A stretch of 64,000 nucleotides of DNA, taken from positions 131,895,875 to 131,959,874 of the forward strand of contig CM034546.1 of the NCBI GenBank assembly GCA_020055645.1, read 5' to 3'. The notes under the pieces are model-generated. The model was not told where the DNA came from and ran no database searches. It worked only from the letters and a program-made list of their open reading frames with translations. This DNA comes from Tomocerus qinae (Eukaryota; Arthropoda; Collembola; Entomobryomorpha; Tomoceridae). How positions within the stretch are numbered: the stretch's first letter is position 1; every line of letters begins with the position of its first letter. Both the position numbers and the translations under genes were made by a program. Of this stretch, positions 1 to 10,425 are shown one piece after another.

Positions 1-3000
1 ATCAGAGTACCAAATCGAAAGCGATACTGAAATTGACAATATCGGTGACGAAAATGAAAATGTACCTAATCAAATCAATATACGGAAGCATATAAGTTAC
101 TGGAAAAACAAAAGTAACAAATGATTATCAATAATTTATAAAATTGAATCGTTAAATTTTTTAGTATCAATCCCGTTATACACTTCATAATAATATCATT
201 GTTGATTTTACAGAGGAACAAAAATATGCATTTAGTCCAAAGTCTATTAGAATGAAGATGTTAACGAAGCACCCATTTCAACCAGAAATGCAACCTTTTT
301 ATACTCATTTTACTTCTCCTGAAAAACTTCAGACTCAGATGGATTTGGTTGAGGAGCGATACTACGACCAATTAATTGACCATAACGACCCATCGGCAGG
401 AACATTTAAACAAGTAAGAACCTTTTTATTCACCAATAGCATACCCAAACATTTGCCTTTTTTATAAAAAAGGTAGGAAATAGTTTTTTTTGCCTTTTTA
501 CCTGTTTTGATGTAGCCCTATTTGTTTCCACATTACATGTAAATAAAGCAAAAAGGTAAAAAAAGATTACTTTAAAAAAAGTACTATTTTTTAATTGTAA
601 ATAAAGAAATACCTTCTTTGTTCCCGGGTTATACCTCTATTAATCTTGTTTTGATTTTTGATAAGTTCTGACTATATCCGGACGGAATATTATACATTTA
701 CTTAAAACTTTATCTTAATATTTATATACACTACGGGGCATTTAAAAGTCACCATTGGGTTGGGGTTGAGAAGCATTGTTACATTGTTAGATATTAAATA
801 ATGAGGTTTTAGACAATGTACATGTAATCCCAATGGTCACTTCCAACTTTTAAATGTGGCCCGAAGTGTAGTTACTACAAAATATATAAAATATAAAATT
901 TAAGTGCTTCAAAATTCGTTTAACATAAATACAATAGAAAAATTGTCTATTAAATAATGGTTTTCATTTTCTTTTAGTGTATTGAAATGTTTACATTTTA
1001 TGCAGAGATTTTTCGTTTACAAAGAGTTTTGCAAGTACGATTTGGAACAAGGAATTCATTCAGAACGTCCACAAGTTTTTGCAGTATTCGGTCAAGAAAT
1101 TGCAGCTTCCAAAAACGATTTATTTCACTATGGCTTTTTTATGGATGACGCCAGGAAATATAACGCTTGCTGTGTGGAATTAGAACATCGTCACTACGGA
1201 AAAAGTACCATTGGAAAGTAAGTTCAATATAATAATCATATAGAGCAAAATGGCACTATCAATCAATAACTCGTTTTATGGGAGTCAATGACCATTTCAT
1301 TTATATAGCTAAGGAAAATTCTAAAAACGTTAAAGAAGATTTTTGACTTTTTTTAACCATTTCATGACAAATTGTATTTACCAAAGTCTATATTAATAAT
1401 ATAACTTTGGACAATTTCGAATAGTGTATGTCGCTTCAGTCTCTTACCTGTGTTACTCTAATTTCTTGAATCATAAGATACAGGTGGGAACATTAGTCAT
1501 GCACCATTGTGTAACATTTATCTGATAACCTTTTATTAATGTTTGGTTGAAGTAAGGCAGAGGTTTCACAAATACCTATCAATGTTATTGTTTTAATTAC
1601 GTTAGGTTAGGTCCCTCGAAAGCGGGTCGTGGTATGCCCCGCGTATTTTATGGCGCAGTTTTAGCTCGCCTGAGTAAGGCAGCTTATAGAACCGCACAGT
1701 CTGTCCGTACGTCCGTCCGTCCGTCCGTCCGTACCCACGATAACTTTCGAAAGCAATGACGGATATAGACCAAACTTAGCAAAAACAATGCCTATGGACC
1801 ACTGACGATCCCTATTGATTTTGGGGTAAATGGGTACATAGGTTGCTGAGATACCGCGCGCTCACTTTGTCTTCATTTTGATAGTTAAAGTGAAAAATGG
1901 GCATTGAAAATTGTAATACCGTTTCCTATAGATTGTTAGCATGATAGTATAAACTATATCATGCCGCCTCTACTAAAACTGAAATATTATAAATTAAAAT
2001 AACAAAAACGGAAAATTACCTTTAAAAGTAATATAACGAATCTGTTTCAAGTTTGTCTTGATTTTAACAGTCAATATTAATATATTTTCATTATGTATTG
2101 ACTTTGATAGTCAATATTAATATATTTTCATTATGTATTAAATTTGATAGTCAATATTAATATATTTTTATTATGTATTGACTTTGATAGTCAATATTAA
2201 TATATTTTCATTATGTATTGACTTTGATAGTCAATATATTAATATATTTTCATTATGTATTGACTTTGATAGTCAATATTAATATATTTTTATTATGTAT
2301 TGACTTTGATAGTCAATATTAATATATTTTCATTATGTATTGACTTTGGTAGTCAATATTAATATATTTTCATTAAGTATTGACTTGATAATTAATTGAT
2401 AACTAATTTTGATGGTCAAAATTCATCTATTTTGATTTTCTACAGATTTTGGAAGTCAAAATTAATCTATATTGATTTTCTATTGCTTTTGATGGTCAAA
2501 ATTAATCTTTTTTTATTTTCTGTTGATTTTTATAGTCAACGTTAATCTGCTTTGATTTTATGTTGACTTTGATGGTCAACATTCATGCATTTTGATTTTG
2601 ATACTCAATATTAACCAATAAATATGAAAATAAACCTATTTCTATTATTCTAATAAAACTGTGTACACTGTTCCCTTCACTCAGGCGAGCTTCTGTTACG
2701 GCTTGCCGTAGGTTTTTTTAAATGTACAACCTCTGTCTTACTTCGACCAATGTTTTACACTATATTTTTCTCAACGATTTAGAGATGCATCAGTCAAAAA
2801 TTTAGAATTCTTACGAAGTGATCAAGTAGTATTGGATGATATGGCGAGATTTATCAAATTCTTCAATCACGAGTACAAAATAAAGGTACTTTTTGTTCAT
2901 TATTATTTATCAAACTTTTTGAGCCTCTTACAACAATCAATAATTAACTGTTTTAACTAATTAGTACGATTTCATTTGTGTACCTATTTAAACGGGTTGC

Positions 3001-5975
3001 TTATTCAAATAAATATATCACTGTCATAGTTTGTTATATGGGGCTATTACATTTGTAGAATCTAAATACAGTCGAGTAAAATAACCTTTTTCTCAATACT
3101 TGTTCCTGAAACTTCTAGTACAAAAGATGGGCATTTTACGGTTGTTCCCTGACTGGAGGTTATGTTTCCCGATTTGCCGTTCGCCATCCAGAAGTATACG
3201 AGTTCGGAATCGCTGCATCTGCCTATCGACAGACAGTTTATGATTTTCATCGTAAGTTCAACTTTATCTACCAACTCACTTTCTTTATAAACAATTAATA
3301 CTCCTTTGCCTATATTCGTAAATCATGTAGTAAAATAATCTGTTGAAATTATAGCCTAGTATTATTTCTTAACAGAATACTATGACACAATGGGAGATGT
3401 TTTAGGGGCCATCAGTCCAAAATGTAGACGAATTGTCAAGGAAGCATTTGATAGTGTGACCGACTTGGTCCGAGAAGCTCGTTCCAAATGCAAAAATGCA
3501 TTTCACCACTGCCCTGTCGCAGAAAGAAATACGGAAATTATTTCGAAATACTTACAGTGAGAAATTTTATATATCAGCTTCTTAACGATATTTATTCAGA
3601 CCCAACTTGTCCTGTATATCGTCCCTTGAGGAAGCATTTAGCCTAAATCCATTTTTCGTTTATAGCTTAAGCGTTGTATACGAACATGGCGCTCAGGTAG
3701 TTTAGCCCGCGGAAACCCGCGCTTATGCTACTCCGTACACAAAACAAAAATGGATTTAGGTTATCTCGTACATAAAACGAAAAGTGAATTTAGGTCAAAA
3801 TGTTCCTTAAGGGGCGATATAGTTCCGGTGCTAATATTACATTTTTTTTGGATTTCAGGCTATGTGGGAATTACAGCATTTTTGAAGAAATAAATACACA
3901 GGAAATTCTTTATGGCTCCACTGACTATCTCGCTATATTAATTCAGTACAATTATGTTCTAAATAACGTACTTGGAGTCACTGTGCAAGATTTCTGTGAA
4001 GATATAAACTCCCAAACTACAACAAATCAACCTTACGACAGTTTGAAGAAATTCTATGAAGCAAATTGCAAATTAATGAAGAAATTGACAGATCTACCTT
4101 TAGATCCAAGTGATCCCGATTTTGTACCTTGTGAGAAAATATGCGCCCTAGAAATTGATTGGAGGAGTGAAGTGGATTACTACCAGCAGACCGACTGGAG
4201 TGCCGATTCTAACGTCCAAGGATATCGACAATGGACTTGGCAGATCTGTCAATATTTTGGCAATTTTATCACAGCTTCAGGACCAAATGGAGCATTTGGG
4301 AAACTTCTTACCACGTTCTACTACCAAGAAATGTGCAATGAATTTTTTAAAGGCAGGTAAATGTCAAATGTTTAATCAAGGTAATAGTAGTCAAAATCGC
4401 TTATGGGGGAAACGAACAGACATATCCACGCCATAAAGTTAAAATCTATGGCTGCCCTCCTTTGATCCCCATAAGTGGTTTTGGGCGATATTTCAAACAA
4501 GTATGACTTAACCTAGTACTAGTGATTGACTGTGTTACCATATCGACCAACCTTGTGCTTAATTATATCAAAATAATGCAAAATAGTTTTGATATAATAT
4601 ATTTATGCGTAAAATATGCAATTGAGTTTTCGATTTAATGTTGATCAGAGTCAGAGTAGAGTCAGAGAGGAAATTATTTTTAGATGCCTCATGCCGTAAA
4701 TGTCGTAAAAGCCGTAGTACTATTAAATTATTTCAATAATGCTAAATATAATTTCTATCATTTTGCAATGCAAAATAACAACAGTTGAGTTCACTAAGGG
4801 AGAATCATCGTTCCTGCGCTAGATAGATGCCCAACCATTGCACTGAAGAAATAAGAAAACGTAAATGTAAAGTCAGTGAGAGCATGTTAAGGGATGATAC
4901 CACTAAACGCCATTTACCAAACAAACGCATACTGTAAACTGTGCAGTATTGTTTACACTGAACCCTTAACAAGCAGAGTTATACTAGCCATTGGCCAATG
5001 GATAGTTGGCTAGGGGACAAAGGTGGCTAGTAGGCGGGCAAAATTTCAGGTAGCTGGTGAGCAAAAGTAAAAATTAGATTTTAAAATCAGCACAAAAAAT
5101 TTTCAAACATAATGTACGCATATCTTTACTCTAAATAAACGTAAAGTTGGACATTAAATTCTGTCGATATTCTTGCATAAATGTTGTATATATGTATGTC
5201 CGTATCGTTTTGTAATGAGTAAGGACTAGACTACCAGTATTGATTTTGTTTTACATTTCAGCACGATAGGCATTAAAAATTGGTTTACTAAATAATCAAC
5301 GGTCTATGAAATAAGGATCAATGCGAAATAGCTAGAAATTTACTTATCTCAACATTTTTTTCTTTTATGGGATGGTTTTCTTTTATTTTAAAGGCTCATT
5401 AATTGCAAGCTTTTAAATAACTGGGTCACCAAAGTTACAAAATGCCGCATCGCCCATGGCATGGATAAATAGACAGATAGAGACACATACAACGACATAC
5501 GTATAAACAACTTTATTGTATAGAGATTTTTTTAATGAATTACACTTTTAGATTCAATTACGCTGGTGCCAGGTTAACATTATCGGAGAACAATAAATTA
5601 TACGGGGGATTAAAAGGTATTCCAGGCAGTTGTCCTAGCTGTACTCTTTTTGTTACACACGGAAGAGATCCATGGAAGGGATACGGATTGCTCCATGCAA
5701 ATGATATCAATTGTGGAGGATACGACAACAAATTTGTTCTCTACAGCAGTAAGTTTTTATTTGGAGACTTGAGAAATTATATTTTAAAAGAAACAATTTT
5801 GTTAAACTTTAATTTGTTTTTAGATGGCTCCCACTGCTCAACTTCATACCCAGATAATTTTGATGATTCCAACGATGGATATTTGAAGAAGGCCAAACAA
5901 GAAATCCATTCGGCTATAGACCTTTGGATGACGGAGGGCTGCAAGCACCGCACTCACGTTCAGTGTCCTCGTTGA
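1..5975 (+). CDS. S28 serine carboxypeptidase-like gene, copy 1 (5' end outside window)
   Basis: Predicted secreted prolyl-type serine peptidase of family S28 (PRCP / K12H4.7 group), which acts in a lumen or outside the cell. Exons by splice signals and alignment to copies 2-4: <1-113, 214-413, 1006-1217, 2783-2885, 3119-3251, 3376-3556, 3859-4356, 5552-5748, 5824-5975. The joined frame stays open, about 595 codons visible. The nucleophile Ser is in YGCSLTGG (exon 3119-3251), the Asp in RDPWKG (exon 5552-5748), the His in GSHC (last exon). LEHRHYGKS matches the family's LEHRxYGxS motif. Compared with copies 2 and 3 it lacks 12 nt near 220 and has one extra Val codon near 2829. The signal-peptide exon and start of exon 2 are upstream of the window. 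Introns carry a 1.2-kb inverted-repeat element and smaller MITEs. It looks functional; substrate unknown. Confidence 0.88.
440..632. mobile_element. GGGAACAAAAA-family MITE, partial, in S28 copy 1 intron
   Basis: AT-rich segment with the family's internal TTACATGTAAATAAAG stretch, AAAAAGGTA repeats and the right end TTTGTTCCC; the left end is degraded. Absent from the matching intron of copies 2 and 3. Confidence 0.6.
1545..2748. mobile_element. 1.2-kb inverted-repeat element with internal minisatellite, in S28 copy 1 intron
   Basis: Ends GGTTGAAGTAAGGCAGAGGT and its near-exact inverse ACCTCTGTCTTACTTCGACC, flanked by the direct repeat AATGTTT (1538-1544 and 2749-2755). Subterminal inverted GCTCGCCTGAGT / ACTCAGGCGAGC. 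Inside are a GTCC-repeat tract with ACGATAACTTTCGAAA (1704-1755) and a 40-bp tandem array. No coding sequence. S28 copy 2 has an empty AATGTTT site at the equivalent place (near 12903). Non-autonomous DNA transposon; superfamily not assigned. Confidence 0.78.
2071..2620. repeat. 40-bp minisatellite
   Basis: About eight near-identical 40-bp units (2071-2390), each with TTGACTTTGATAGTCAATA followed by TTAATATATTTTCATTATGTA, then about five diverged units to 2620. Each unit contains a near-palindrome (TTGACTTTGATAGTCAA). Units abut, so it is not a CRISPR-like array. Confidence 0.85.
3619..3817. mobile_element. TCGTCCCTTAAGG-family MITE (in S28 copy 1 intron 7)
   Basis: 199 bp with terminal inverted repeats TCGTCCCTTGAGGAA / TTCCTTAAGGGGCGA, flanked by TA on both sides, as in Tc1/mariner-type elements. 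Internal arms also pair (AAATCCATTTTTCGTTT region against ACAAAAATGGATTTAGG). Confidence 0.75.
4357..5551. other. Expanded intron 8 of S28 copy 1
   Basis: The intron is 1195 nt here but only about 202 nt in copies 2 and 3, so roughly 1 kb is inserted. Its left part has a short inverted pair (AAAATCGCTTATGGGGG near 4396 and CCCCATAAGTGGTTTT near 4469). No open frame or clear terminal repeats were found in the rest. Confidence 0.6.
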
Positions 5976-7280
5976 TTTATATGAACATGGATTGATAATT
6001 ATTGTTTTACTTTGTTTGTTTTTGATTTTTTTCCTTTCAAATTTTATATTTTGATTCGCATATAAGTATTCATTTTGGGGGTGGATTTTAAAGCAAAAAT
6101 CATTACTAAAATTACCACAGTTATTAAATAAGCAATATTTTATATTATATCTCTACAACAAGGTTATTGAAAACTCTTATATGGATACATTTGTTTTGTA
6201 ACCAATGTAATATATTTAATGTGCCAGTTCAATATCGAAATATTTTTATTTGGCTAAACCGTAATAAATAATATGAATTGGCAGCAATATTTCTAAAATG
6301 GTTTTGCTATAATAATTAAATTCCTAATTTAACTCATGTGGAGGATGTGGACTCATGTGGACTCATGTGTAATGTGGAGGTTTCGAATCTATTCAAGCGT
6401 TTCCGAGTCTGTTCTGCCGTTTTCGAATGTGTTCTAACAATTAGCCACTACTGAAATGAGCTTTTTCTGTTTAAAACGCCTAAAAACTAAATCTACCGAA
6501 CTGATTGGTTATGACAGAAAAAATAACGTATTTAGAATTGATGCCCTTCTTAAATTTACCAAGGTAAATGTTCCTTACCCTTAGTCGTAATTCTTCGTAG
6601 TTAATTGTGATGACGTACGTTACAAACTATCTCAAATTAAACCTGGTATTATTACAACATACTGTAAAGTATTTGTCTATGTGTTTATAATGAAATGTCG
6701 GTTAAGCTTCAAGGTGACTGTTTGACAAACTATCGACTTCATTTTTACTTTTTTGAAAAATTAGGAAACGTACGAGCCAAAATTTTCTCACCACAATTGT
6801 CTTTAGACAAAATGTTAACTGTTAATAGCTTACAGATAGTGTACAAAAACTTATTTGTATTAAAGATAAACCATGTACAAATTTGTATAAGAAAGTGGTG
6901 TGAAATCGCATAGAAAGTTTGATTGAACTGATTATCTGACGTTACATGACGTTATTATTGAATTTATTAATGACTTTCATTTCTTAATTAATGACATTTA
7001 TAACGAATTTCATGACGTTCTACAATGTCGATAACTAAAGTTACACCAATTTTTAATTTTTGGACCACGCCCCATAGACAGGGGGTGTGTTTAATGTTAA
7101 CCATATTCAAACTGGGCCTCAGTTTTCATGCCTATATTACGTTCAGAAACTTTGAACTGATTATCTTAAACGGTTCTTGAGTTATCGTGCTAACGGACGG
7201 ACGGACAGACAGACCAGGCATTTCTATAAAGCAGCTCTTCTACATAATAATGGTTAGCATTAAAGTAACCAGTTTGTACT
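5976..7280. other. Intergenic, S28 copy 1 3' flank
   Basis: The first 450 bp is the shared 3' flank of the S28 genes (AATAAA at 6263-6268, also seen after copy 3 and again at 28.1-28.6 kb). From about 6.45 kb it is unrelated AT-rich DNA. A short GGACGGACGGAC tract with TTGAGTTATCGTG (near 7178-7210) is a repeat type common in invertebrates. Confidence 0.5.
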
Positions 7281-7784
7281 TTTATGCTAATTAATTGGCA
7301 GGTTCTGCTGGTTTTGGCAATAGATATCTCCAGTCCAAATCTTACGTTTTGAGTCTCATATTACCACAAAAATGCTAAAAATATTTTTTCTTGTACTAAA
7401 ATAGTATTTAAAAATTTTCATTTGAATGTTCCACCCTAAATCATTCTACATCTTCTTCAGCGTTATAACCTAATCGTTTTCCTAAGTTTTCATGCAATTC
7501 TGGGGTGGACGCCAATGAGATAATACTTATTTTTAATTTTCATTTATGGAATTTCTACATTTTTTATTGGTTTTTTTCTTCTTGTTATCACAAACTGTCC
7601 AAATTGTTTTAATTAGCAAACGTATCAGCTAACAATTTTTTGGCTACAATTGTCTTTTGACAAAATGTCAACTATTACATGTATACAAATAGTACACAAA
7701 AACAAATTTATATTAAAAATGGTTAGTATTAAATTTAAAATACCGGGTTTGTACTTTCATGGTAATTAATTGGCATCTTACAGG

Positions 7785-8381
7785 CAGTGTACAAAATTTA
7801 CCACTTTTTAGCCTTTTTTACCATCACAGTGGTAAAAATGCACTTAATGGTAAAAATTCATTAAATGGTAAAAATGGTAAATTGATTAGATAGCTGAGTA
7901 CAGATACACTAGACTTCCTAAAATATAAGTTTGAAAACTTTATTTTCTATGAAATATTTCCAATTAGCCCTTTAATCAAATAAATTAATCATATTTATTT
8001 GATTGTACACCAAAAGTTATAAAAAAAATGAAGAAAGAAAGATTGTATTTGGTATCGCCCATTAAAAATTGATGCTAATTTAATTGCAATTAATTTCTCC
8101 ATCGGCAAGGGTTGTTAGCGCCCCCATTGGTTGAATCTCCATTGGCTGATTAATGAACACTTATCAATTTGTGACAACAATAATGATCATCTGCTAAGCT
8201 ATTTCATACTTTGGCACCGAATTTTATTCAAAATTCAAACACGAAATTTAAATGTAACTATTTTTTACCATTTATACCATTTATACCACTTACCACTACT
8301 TTTTGGATAGTGGTATTCAACGTTAAATACCATTAAAAACCACTTACCACTGGTAAGTGGTAAATGGTATTTTGTACACTG
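7785..8381. mobile_element. hAT-like MITE (CAGTGTACAAAA ends)
   Basis: 597 bp with ends CAGTGTACAAAATTTACCAC / GTGGTAAATGGTATTTTGTACACTG (long inverted repeats built from GTGGTAAA motifs), flanked by a perfect 8-bp duplication CTTACAGG (7777-7784, 8382-8389). The 8-bp target and CAGTG ends fit hAT. No coding capacity. Confidence 0.85.
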
Positions 8382-8460
8382 CTTACAGGTTCTTTTGGTG
8401 GGCAATAGATACTTCTAAACCGAAGGTTACGTCGCATATTACACCAAAAATGCTATAAAT

Positions 8461-8515
8461 AATTTTTTCCTGTGCTAAAATATTTATTATTAATATTTTA
8501 GCACAGGAAAAAATT
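8461..8515. repeat. Perfect 24-bp inverted repeat with 7-nt loop
   Basis: Arms 8461-8484 and 8492-8515 centred on TTCCTGTGCTAAAAT and its inverse. The matching tandem unit near 7385 has only one arm, so the second arm arose locally by templated inversion. Confidence 0.8.
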
Positions 8516-9380
8516 AAAAATTAATAATTACAAATTTTCATTTGAATGTTCCACTCAAAAACTTTCTACATCTTCTTTAGCGTTAATACCTGATCTTCGA
8601 GGAAAATTTTCATGCAATTCTGAGATGGACGCCAATGAGATAATACTTATCTTTCATTTCGACACAATTTCCAATATTTCTTTTATTGGTTTTTTGCTGT
8701 CCAAATCTTTTTAAAATTTGAAACATATGATCCAACATTTTCTGTCTACCATTGTCCTTTGTCTGAATGTCAAAAATTAATTGTATACACATTCCACATA
8801 GTTTGTAAAAATACATTTATTAAAAAAATAGTGGTTATTGTTCAGCTACTCAGTGGTATCTTTATGGAAACTTAATTGCACATTACTGATTCAGTTGGTG
8901 GTTCTTACTCTAGGCAATAATTTAAGTTTTGAGTCTCACAGTACCCCAAAAACATTTTCACGTTGATTTTCTTATTTCCTATTTACTACAAATGGTTCAA
9001 ATCGGTTTTAATGATATTTTAACGATTATATAACACCTAGGATATGAAAATGACTTGCATTAGAAAATATGGAAAGTGTAAAGTGATGAGGTTTGGCCTA
9101 ATATTCTTGAGGGAGTGACCTTTCCCAATTATTAAAAGTAAATGGACAATGATTAAATGTATCGCTTCAAGCTTAAACTGATGATATCCCTTCATCGAAA
9201 AATGATAATGTACTGGAATACAACTTTTAATCAACATTGCTCATTGTCAACTTTCTAGCTTTGGCTATAACAGGGCCTGAGCCCTGTTACCGACTAGTAT
9301 AACGTATACACTTTTTGGACTAATGACGTAATGACTTTTACCGACAAAATGACTTACTCTACAGCCCTGTGTACACCCTG

Positions 9381-9521
9381 CCCTGCTCAACGTCGTACCC
9401 GGATAATTTTGATGACCTAATGATGGATATTTGAAGGAGGGAAAACGAGAAATCCAAGCCGGTGTAAACCATTGGATGATGGAGGAATGCAGTCATCCAA
9501 TTTACGTCCTATTTTCGATTT
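9381..9521 (+). pseudogene. Relic of an S28 last exon, upstream of copy 2
   Basis: About 140 nt align with the last exon of the S28 genes (CTGCTCAACGTCGTACCC onward, then the stretch encoding the C-terminal HWM and EC-x-HP segments). No other exon is recognisable just upstream. The two bases that would complete the catalytic-His codon are missing and a further indel follows (near 9417). The same truncated piece with the same His-codon loss lies in front of copy 3, so it travelled with the duplicated unit. Confidence 0.75.
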
Positions 9522-10425
9522 AATAGTACTTAATATTGGGTAGTTATTTACTAGTTTCGCTGCTATATCCGTAATTTAAATATATTTTTTATGTAAATAT
9601 ATTAATAGATATATATGATCCATAATACGAAAGGAATTGTATCGAAACAGTAAAATTTTTGAAACAAATAGGATATTGTAAAATATGAAAATGAAATATC
9701 ATTTATTATTGATTTCATTGGCCATGTTTATTTTTATCGTTCATCAAGTTTAACATAAAATTTAATTATGTCACATACCCCCAGACTGGTTCATAGTCTG
9801 TGGTAGAAAACATTTTAGGGATAGGATTTCACATACAATAAGGAAAGACTGTTTCTTTTAATCCGATGTACTCTGTTGACTATAAATAGCCTGGTCTGAG
9901 CCTTCTGGGAAAGGACAAATTGGGTACCTATCATGGCTTAAAATGCCTTACAATAACTCCATGGCTTAAAATAAATCCTTTTTTGTCTTAAAATATCTTA
10001 CTTTGTGTGAAATATCTGACAAAAACGATACCATTATTGTGGATTGAAATATGTCATGATAGTATACAAAATTTAAAGAGAAGTATAATCTATGTTATGG
10101 CGATATAAATCTATATGATATAAATCTAAACGGGTAGACGAATGACAGCTTAAAATGCGCACATTGTATGAGTTTACCTGGAATTAACATTTTCAAATGT
10201 ATACAGTCCATAGTACTATCCAAAACTAGTACAGTAATCTAGTATACTAAAATTTACAATCACTGCTATTGAATATCTTGAACCATTAAAAAAACATTTA
10301 TACTTAAATGTTTTCTAGTTTTCATTGTACTTCATTTTTACCAACTGGAGATTGAACACTACTGCTACTCACTGTTGTTATATCATAATACAAACCTTGC
10401 AATAAAATCCATAAAAAGCTACGAA

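Larger units (their letters stand above)
6690..9000. repeat. Three diverged tandem units of about 1.1 kb
   Basis: The blocks near 6.70-6.86, 7.28-7.76 and 8.39-8.96 kb share ordered segments such as TTTCATTTGAATGTTCCAC, TTTTCATGCAATTCTG and GACGCCAATGAGATAATACT. The minus strand of the units has coding-like relics (for example GNCVEMKDKYYLIGVH near 8.65 kb) broken by stops. Function unknown; possibly an old, dead minus-strand gene or transposon amplified in tandem. A hAT-like MITE is inserted in one unit. Confidence 0.55.

Noticed and set aside
2071..2390. Regular 40-bp repeat suggestive of a CRISPR-like array
   Set aside because: Units are directly adjacent without unique spacers, and the DNA is eukaryotic; it is a minisatellite inside a transposon.
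3119..3251. S28 copies as cysteine peptidases because of the GCS motif
   Set aside because: The Ser, Asp (DPW) and His (GSHC) of the S28 triad are all in their expected order; the Cys is only a neighbour.
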